A stretch of DNA of 45,003 nucleotides from Bacteroides sp. Its GTDB lineage: Bacteria; Bacteroidota; Bacteroidia; Bacteroidales; Muribaculaceae. A model generated the notes under the pieces. That model searched no databases and was not told where the DNA came from. It saw nothing but the letters and a program-made list of their open reading frames with translations. Position 1 is the first letter of the stretch, and the number at the start of each line of letters is the position of its first letter. The position numbers and the translations under genes were made by a program. Location: NCBI GenBank assembly GCA_014802015.1, contig JAAVDB010000018.1:1-45003 (forward strand). Reading direction: 5' to 3'. Positions 39,748 through 45,003 of the stretch are shown in pieces.

Positions 39748-40974
39748 CTATTTTACAAGAATCTTAACGGTCTCCTGACCCTGTCGGCGGATGTACAGTC
39801 CCGGTAAGAGATTGCCGCCGTCCACTTTCACGCCCTGCAGGTTGAAATATTCTGTCGGCTGACTATTGCCATCATTATCAGCGGCAATATTCTCGATGCC
39901 TGAGGGCTGTTCGTATTCAAAATAGATAATCTTTATTTGTCCACAACGGCAATAGTCATGGAATGTGAGTTTAAGACTCTCGACAATGCCGTCCTCAGGT
40001 GCATTCCAAGTCTTGTCGGTGAACGTTGACTCTCCAAGGTCGGTCTCGGCCGTTGTAGAATCAAGATGGCTGAAATAAGAATTGTCGGCATTCCCCTGCA
40101 GGAACTTCACCTGCTGTAGCCGGTAACCGGTCTCGGTAACGTCGACAGTAATCGTATTGTCCGGATTAAGACGGAGTTCAGGACTGATAACCTTTGATGT
40201 CCACCATCTGGGTACTATCGTAGCATCCCCTTTCTCAAAATGTACCGATACAGCATCCTTGACGAATGTCACTCCGTTGAGATTGTTGGACGCGCTTTCA
40301 GGATATTCACCTGACGGCTCGATGTCATTTTCACCCATATATGATTCAAGCAATGCATTACGGTCGGTAAAGTCGAGGGTAACCTCGTGAGCGCCATCCA
40401 ATGCCGCCAGCCCCGCTTCATAATACCTGATTGAATTGACCGAAAAAGAGCCCTCGGAGTAAACTTTAGGCATATTTACCTTCAGCTGATAATACATGTC
40501 AGGAGCAGGTGCGGTGACAGGTATGGAAAGTGTAACTGTTGAACCGGCAGATGTGGGCAACTGAGAGATGTCTACATCATACGTATCCGCCCCGCTCATA
40601 TCGGCATTAGGCGACACGAGCAGTGACATAGAACTCATGTTGTTGCTCGAACCGGCTTTGTATCGGGTCACATCGACCTCGACCATGACGATCGATGCAT
40701 CGATCGCAAAGTCGGTCGTGACAGTTGCGGTTGTGGCGCTCGTTTTAGAGCCACAGCGGATGTCGTTCCATGCGCTGTTGTTATTACTGAAATTCTTAGC
40801 AGTCCACGTCAGGTCACTTCCCGGCTGAATCAGTTTAAACTCCTTATCATATCCTGTAACATAAGATCCCTGGTTGGCATATCCTGTGGAAATCGACACA
40901 GCCAACTCTTGTGCCATAACGATTCCGGCATCAAGTATTAAAAACAATAATAAGAGTAGTAAACTTTTTCTCAT
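39748..40974 (-). CDS. Secreted protein of unknown function with C-terminal sorting-like tail
   Basis: A 408-residue exported protein (signal 1-21, ...GIVMAQ). I do not recognise a catalytic domain. It has two beta-sandwich-like parts: about 22-195 with repeated Thr/Ser/Val strands (VSPNADMSGADTYDVDISQL) and about 200-360 (HEVTLDFTDRNALL, WTSKVISPEL). The C-terminus, YFNLQGVKVDGGNLLPGLYI...ILVK, resembles the tail of the PL1 lyase in this window and Por-type sorting tails. It lies downstream of pgi on the same strand beyond a terminator. Confidence 0.8.
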   Translation of the reverse strand: MRKSLLLLLLFLILDAGIVMAQELAVSISTGYANQGSYVTGYDKEFKLIQPGSDLTWTAKNFSNNNSAWNDIRCGSKTSATTATVTTDFAIDASIVMVEVDVTRYKAGSSNNMSSMSLLVSPNADMSGADTYDVDISQLPTSAGSTVTLSIPVTAPAPDMYYQLKVNMPKVYSEGSFSVNSIRYYEAGLAALDGAHEVTLDFTDRNALLESYMGENDIEPSGEYPESASNNLNGVTFVKDAVSVHFEKGDATIVPRWWTSKVISPELRLNPDNTITVDVTETGYRLQQVKFLQGNADNSYFSHLDSTTAETDLGESTFTDKTWNAPEDGIVESLKLTFHDYCRCGQIKIIYFEYEQPSGIENIAADNDGNSQPTEYFNLQGVKVDGGNLLPGLYIRRQGQETVKILVK

Positions 40975-41007
40975 TGGGAATGCGGATTGTAGAATTATCA
41001 GATGAAA

Positions 41008-41042
41008 CAGGCTCGGTCACCGGATATCAGCGGCCGAGCCTG
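41008..41042 (-). terminator. Terminator of the lysS-gpsA-pgi operon
   Basis: Perfect 9-bp arms CAGGCTCGG/CCGAGCCTG with a smaller inner CCG/CGG stem, 36 nt after the pgi stop, followed on the minus strand by TTTCATC. Confidence 0.75.
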
Positions 41043-41077
41043 ACGTTTATCAATTATCGCTGTAGTTTACAGCATTA

Positions 41078-42421
41078 TTATTTCAGACGAGCCTGGATAG
41101 CCTCGGTCTCTTTCTCATAGCCGGGCTTGGCGAGGAGTGCGAACATATTGCGCTTGTAGTCCTCCACGCCTGGCTGGTTGAACGGATTGACATCAAGCAT
41201 ATATCCGCTGATGCCACAGGCCTTCTCGAAGAAATAGATGAGCTGACCGAGATACTTCTCACGCAGAGCGGGGAGTGAGATGAGAAGGTTGGGCACGCCG
41301 CCATCCACATGGGCTATACGTGTACCGAGCTCGGCCATCTTGTTGACCTCATCGATATGCTTGCCTGCGATATAGTTCAGGCCGTCAAGGTTAGCGTCGT
41401 CTGAGGGGATGAGCTTCTCGTATTTCTGTTCAAGTACGGTGATAACGGTCTCAAAGATCGTACGCTCGCCATCCTGGATCCACTGACCCATCGAGTGAAG
41501 GTCGGTAGAGTTGTCGACAGCTGCGGGGAATATGCCTTTGTGATCCTTACCCTCGCTCTCGCCATAGAGTTGTTTCCACCACTCGGCGAAATAATGGAGC
41601 TTGGGGTTGTAGTTTACCAGAATCTCAATCTTCTTGCCTGCGTTGTACAGAGCGTTGCGAGTACATGCGTAGAGGAATGCGGGATTCTGTTCGTTGGCCT
41701 CCGAGGTAGCCTTCTCCATCTCGGCGGCGCCGTCGATGAGCGCGCGGATGTCAAATCCGGCCACCGCAATGGGGAGCAGACCTACGGGAGTAAGCACTGA
41801 GAAACGTCCGCCTACATTGTCAGCGATGACGAATGTCTTGTAACCCTCCTCTGTGGCAAGGCTGCGGAGTGCTCCACGCTGGGCGTCAGTGATAGCGACG
41901 ATGCGCTTGCGGGCCTCTTCGACACCGAGCTGACGCTCAAGCTGCTCCTTGAGCAGACGGAATGCGATGGCAGGCTCGGTAGTGGTACCGCTCTTGGATA
42001 TGACGATTATGCCGAAACGCTTGTCCTTGAGATAGTCCTGCAATTCATACATATAGTCCTCACCGATGTTCTGTCCGGCAAAAAGAACCTTAGGCTCGCC
42101 CTGCATACCGGGACGATAAGCCGCAAAACTGTCGCTGAGAGCCTCGATAACTGCTTTAGCACCGAGATAAGAGCCACCGATACCGATAGCGACCACAGTG
42201 TCGCAAGTGGCGCGGAGCTGATCTGCGCAGGCGATGATGTCGTCAAGAAGTGCATCAGTTGTTTCGGTAGGCAGGTTCACCCAACCGAGAAAGTCACTGC
42301 CTGCACCTGTACCGCCGAGGACCTTGTCAAGCGCCTCGGCACCCTTACCTTCAAGACAGGCGATGTCTTCGCGGCTCACGGTCGCGAGTACATCCTTAAT
42401 GTCGACATTGATAGTTTTCAT
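41078..42421 (-). CDS. pgi: Glucose-6-phosphate isomerase
   Basis: A 447-residue glycolytic enzyme of the short bacterial type. It has two SIS-like domains, the first with [29 protein letters not shown] and the family signature [15 protein letters not shown]. The C-terminal catalytic region shows [20 protein letters not shown], with the substrate-binding residues. It interconverts glucose-6-phosphate and fructose-6-phosphate. It is 30 nt downstream of gpsA and the last gene of the operon. Confidence 0.97.
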   Translation of the reverse strand: MKTINVDIKDVLATVSREDIACLEGKGAEALDKVLGGTGAGSDFLGWVNLPTETTDALLDDIIACADQLRATCDTVVAIGIGGSYLGAKAVIEALSDSFAAYRPGMQGEPKVLFAGQNIGEDYMYELQDYLKDKRFGIIVISKSGTTTEPAIAFRLLKEQLERQLGVEEARKRIVAITDAQRGALRSLATEEGYKTFVIADNVGGRFSVLTPVGLLPIAVAGFDIRALIDGAAEMEKATSEANEQNPAFLYACTRNALYNAGKKIEILVNYNPKLHYFAEWWKQLYGESEGKDHKGIFPAAVDNSTDLHSMGQWIQDGERTIFETVITVLEQKYEKLIPSDDANLDGLNYIAGKHIDEVNKMAELGTRIAHVDGGVPNLLISLPALREKYLGQLIYFFEKACGISGYMLDVNPFNQPGVEDYKRNMFALLAKPGYEKETEAIQARLK

Positions 42422-42451
42422 GTTATATAAATTATTTAATAGTAATATTTC

Positions 42452-43444
42452 TCAAATAAACCATTTACCAAGCGCACGCATCGATCGTTCGGCGTTGGCT
42501 CCGCGATAGAGTATGTCATACACAGCATCGAGAATAGGCATCTCCACGCCATACTTTTTGTTGATCTCCTTGATGCATTTGGCACCGTAATAACCCTCGG
42601 CCGTCTGCTCCATCTCCATTCGGGCGGTCGACACCGAGTAGCCTTTGCCTATGATCGAACCGAAATTGTGATTGCGCGAGAATCGCGAGTAAGCTGTGAC
42701 GAGCAGGTCACCGAGATAGACGGAGTCGCAGATGCACCTCGGACGGGGACACACCTCATCGACAAATCGCTCCATCTCACGGATAGCGTTGCTCACAAGC
42801 ATAGCCAGGAAATTATCACCACCCTTCATACCGTGAACGATACCCGAAGCGATAGAGTAGACATTCTTGAGCACGGCGGCATATTCAATGCCCTCGACAT
42901 CGCTTGATGTAATCGTCCGGGTCGTGGGCGAATTGAGTTTCTTGCCGAATTCTTCGGCCAGCGCCACGTTGTGGCAACCGACCGTGAGAAAACTCGGACG
43001 GTCAAGCGCGACCTCTTCGGCATGGCACGGACCACCGATAACAAGAACTTTTTCGGGATCAACACCGAACGTGTTGACCATATAATCGGAAACAATCTCA
43101 TTATCGCCGGGCACGATGCCTTTGACTGCCGATATGATAGTCCGTGACGATATGTCGGTAGTTATCTTGTTGATGTGCGACTTGAAGTAAGGGGATGGCA
43201 TCACCAACAGCAGTGCGTCGGCCTGACTGCACACATAGTTGATGTTGCTTGAAAACTCGATGCGGCTGACGTCAAACTCCACGTCAGTGAGATATGCCGG
43301 ATTGTGACCGATGCGCTTGAAGTCCTCGATACGGTCCTCGCGACGCATATACCACATAATGGAGTTACAGTTACGCAACAGCAGTTTGGCCAGAGCCGTA
43401 GCCCAGCTGCCACCACCCATTACTGCAATCTTATCAAAACTCAT
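42452..43444 (-). CDS. gpsA: Glycerol-3-phosphate dehydrogenase [NAD(P)+]
   Basis: A 330-residue cytoplasmic enzyme making glycerol-3-phosphate for phospholipids. The Rossmann fold opens IAVMGGGSWATALAKLL (7-23). NAD-binding residues and a Lys in the substrate site fall in AVKGIVPGDNEIVSDY and YAAVLKNVYSIASGIVHG, with SNAIREM after it. It lies between lysS (30 nt upstream) and pgi (30 nt downstream). Confidence 0.96.
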   Translation of the reverse strand: MSFDKIAVMGGGSWATALAKLLLRNCNSIMWYMRREDRIEDFKRIGHNPAYLTDVEFDVSRIEFSSNINYVCSQADALLLVMPSPYFKSHINKITTDISSRTIISAVKGIVPGDNEIVSDYMVNTFGVDPEKVLVIGGPCHAEEVALDRPSFLTVGCHNVALAEEFGKKLNSPTTRTITSSDVEGIEYAAVLKNVYSIASGIVHGMKGGDNFLAMLVSNAIREMERFVDEVCPRPRCICDSVYLGDLLVTAYSRFSRNHNFGSIIGKGYSVSTARMEMEQTAEGYYGAKCIKEINKKYGVEMPILDAVYDILYRGANAERSMRALGKWFI

Positions 43445-43474
43445 TTAGAGATAGTTTGGTTACAGACACTTACA

Positions 43475-45003
43475 TTATTCCTCTTCGCCATTGTCTGATG
43501 CGGGAGCTTCACCTTCGGCCTGACGGACCTTTTTCTCGGGACGCATCTGCGGGAAGAACAGCACCTCCTGAATGGTGGTCTGACCGGTCATAAGCATGAC
43601 GAGACGATCCATGCCGATACCCATACCTGACGTGGGAGGCATGCCGTATTCAAGCGCACGGATAAAGTCCTTGTCGATAATCATGGCCTCGTCATCACCC
43701 TTCTCGGCAAGACGCATCTGCTCGACAAAGCGCTCATACTGATCGATGGGGTCATTAAGCTCGGAGTACGCGTTGGCAAGCTCCTTACCGTTGACCATAA
43801 GCTCGAATCGCTCGGTGAGCTCGGGATTATCGCGGTGACGCTTGGTCAGAGGCGACATCTCGATCGGATAATCTATAATAAATGTGGGCTGGATGTAATT
43901 GCCTTCGCACTTCTCGCCGAAGATCTCGTCAATAAGCTTGCCTTTACCCATCGACTCGTCAACCTCGATGCCAAGCTCGCGGGCTGTGCGGCGGAGCGCA
44001 TCCTCGTCCATACCGGTGATGTCCACTCCTGTGAAGTCCTTGATAGCCTGAGCCATCGTTACGCGGGGGAAAGGAGCCTTGAAGCTGATGACGTTATCAC
44101 CGACCTTGACCTCGGTAGTGCCGTTGACATCGAGACAGATCTTTTCGAGCATCTTCTCGGTAAACGACATCATCCAGTTGTAATCCTTGTAGGCCACATA
44201 TATCTCCATACATGTAAACTCGGGATTGTGCGTGCGGTCCATACCCTCGTTACGGAAGTTTTTGGAGAACTCGTACACTCCCTCGAATCCGCCTACGATA
44301 AGACGCTTGAGATACAGCTCGTCGGCAATGCGGAGATACAGGGGGATGTCAAGCGCGTTGTGGTGAGTGATAAACGGACGCGCGGCCGCTCCACCGGGGA
44401 TGGACTGGAGTATGGGGGTCTCGACCTCCATGTAGCCAGCGGCGTTGAAATACTCACGCATAGAGTTGTACACCTTGGTACGCTTGATGAAAATATCCTT
44501 GACACCTTCGTTCACCACCAGGTCGACATAGCGACGGCGGTAACGCAGTTCGGGATCGTCAAACGAGTCATATACCACACCGTCCTTAACCTTTACAACG
44601 GGGAGAGGACGCAGTGACTTTCCGAGCACGGTCAGCTCAGTGGCATGCACTGAGATCTCGCCCGTCTTGGTGCGGAACACGTGTCCCTTTACACCCACGA
44701 AGTCACCTATATCAAGCAGTTTCTTGAACACTACGTTGTAAAGATCCTTGTCCTCGCCGGGGCAGATCTCGTCACGGTTGACATACACCTGTATGCGGCC
44801 GCACGAGTCCTTGAGTTCCATAAACGAGGCTTTTCCCATAATGCGGCGACCCATTACGCGGCCTGCCACACACACCTCGCGCAGCGGGGCGTCATCCTTA
44901 AAATTTTCCTTGATTTCAACCGAATATCCGCTCACGGGATACTCCGCTGCGGGGTAAGGCTCTATGCCTCGGCGTCGCATTTCTTCAAGACTTGCGCGAC
45001 GGA
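43475..45003 (-). CDS. lysS: Lysyl-tRNA synthetase, class II (5' end outside window)
   Basis: 508 residues are visible; the frame is open through the right edge (RRASLEEM precedes the first in-window Met), so the start is missing. The anticodon-binding OB domain covers the first part ([18 protein letters not shown]). The class II catalytic core has motif 2 [20 protein letters not shown] and motif 3 [15 protein letters not shown]. The C-terminal tail is short and charged. It charges tRNA-Lys. It is the first visible gene of the lysS-gpsA-pgi operon, an order I recall from Bacteroides. Confidence 0.97.
   Translation of the reverse strand, partial: RRASLEEMRRRGIEPYPAAEYPVSGYSVEIKENFKDDAPLREVCVAGRVMGRRIMGKASFMELKDSCGRIQVYVNRDEICPGEDKDLYNVVFKKLLDIGDFVGVKGHVFRTKTGEISVHATELTVLGKSLRPLPVVKVKDGVVYDSFDDPELRYRRRYVDLVVNEGVKDIFIKRTKVYNSMREYFNAAGYMEVETPILQSIPGGAAARPFITHHNALDIPLYLRIADELYLKRLIVGGFEGVYEFSKNFRNEGMDRTHNPEFTCMEIYVAYKDYNWMMSFTEKMLEKICLDVNGTTEVKVGDNVISFKAPFPRVTMAQAIKDFTGVDITGMDEDALRRTARELGIEVDESMGKGKLIDEIFGEKCEGNYIQPTFIIDYPIEMSPLTKRHRDNPELTERFELMVNGKELANAYSELNDPIDQYERFVEQMRLAEKGDDEAMIIDKDFIRALEYGMPPTSGMGIGMDRLVMLMTGQTTIQEVLFFPQMRPEKKVRQAEGEAPASDNGEEE

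Noticed and set aside
43835-44617. 260-codon open frame opposite lysS
   Set aside because: It is fully inside lysS on the other strand, which has clear class II synthetase motifs; a shadow of codon use.
1-45003. CRISPR arrays, insertion sequences, prophage or integrative element genes
   Set aside because: No regularly spaced direct repeats, transposase, integrase or conjugation genes were found in any frame.

Overview
The window looks like a chromosomal segment of a gut Bacteroidales, most likely Muribaculaceae or a close relative. This rests on an RprX/RprY-type two-component pair, the lysS-gpsA-pgi gene order, a TPP-riboswitch-controlled TonB receptor plus PnuT, several SPI or lipoprotein CAZymes, ECF sigma/Spy-like cassettes, few purine-rich ribosome binding sites, and many TAnnTTTG -7 promoter boxes, which are specific to Bacteroidota. 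There is no sign of phage, transposon, CRISPR or plasmid functions.

Layout. 1-5015 (minus strand): the 5' two thirds of purH, then an operon-like SulP anion transporter / TlpA-like thioredoxin / EamA permease group. 5330-7541 (plus): the sensor kinase and response regulator rprX-rprY, closed by a perfect 54-nt palindrome that also ends the convergent gene. 7620-11269: a divergent pectin pair, a PL10 pectate lyase fused to a CE8-like pectin methylesterase (minus) and a GH28 polygalacturonase (plus). 11422-14776: a small acidic coiled-coil protein, then a thiamine uptake operon (TPP riboswitch, TonB-dependent receptor, PnuT). 14785-22494 (minus): a three-enzyme rhamnogalacturonan operon (an uncharacterised six-hairpin-type hydrolase, GH106 alpha-L-rhamnosidase, GH105 unsaturated uronyl hydrolase), preceded by a membrane-anchored TPR/DUF6377 regulator. 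22599-28211: a 1870-residue alpha-2-macroglobulin homologue without a recognisable thioester. 28348-29867: an ECF sigma / single-TM protein / Spy-like cassette. 29953-30609: a NUDIX hydrolase and a tRNA-Glu(CTC). 30830-33121: a PL1-type pectate lyase with a C-terminal sorting-like tail. 33326-39727 (plus): a seven-gene co-directional run of META lipoprotein, M24 peptidase, CCA-adding enzyme, queD, queE, 5'-nucleotidase and a DUF486 membrane protein. 39748-45003 (minus): a secreted protein of unknown function with the same kind of tail, then pgi, gpsA and lysS, the last cut by the window end.

How the genes work together. The dominant accessory theme is pectin breakdown: PL1, PL10/CE8 and GH28 would cut and de-esterify homogalacturonan, while GH105, GH106 and the unassigned hydrolase fit rhamnogalacturonan side products. 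No SusC/SusD pair or hybrid two-component system is present, so the local regulator candidate is the DUF6377 protein. The thiamine operon sits between the two pectin blocks. The housekeeping runs at both ends (purH; lysS-gpsA-pgi; cca-queD-queE) are ordinary.

No wholly new multi-gene system is convincingly visible. The best leads are the unassigned hydrolase with its membrane-tethered regulator, the CE8 domain with altered motifs, the thioester-less macroglobulin, and the tRNA-Glu gene with a mispaired acceptor stem next to a better-matching upstream copy of its 5' strand.
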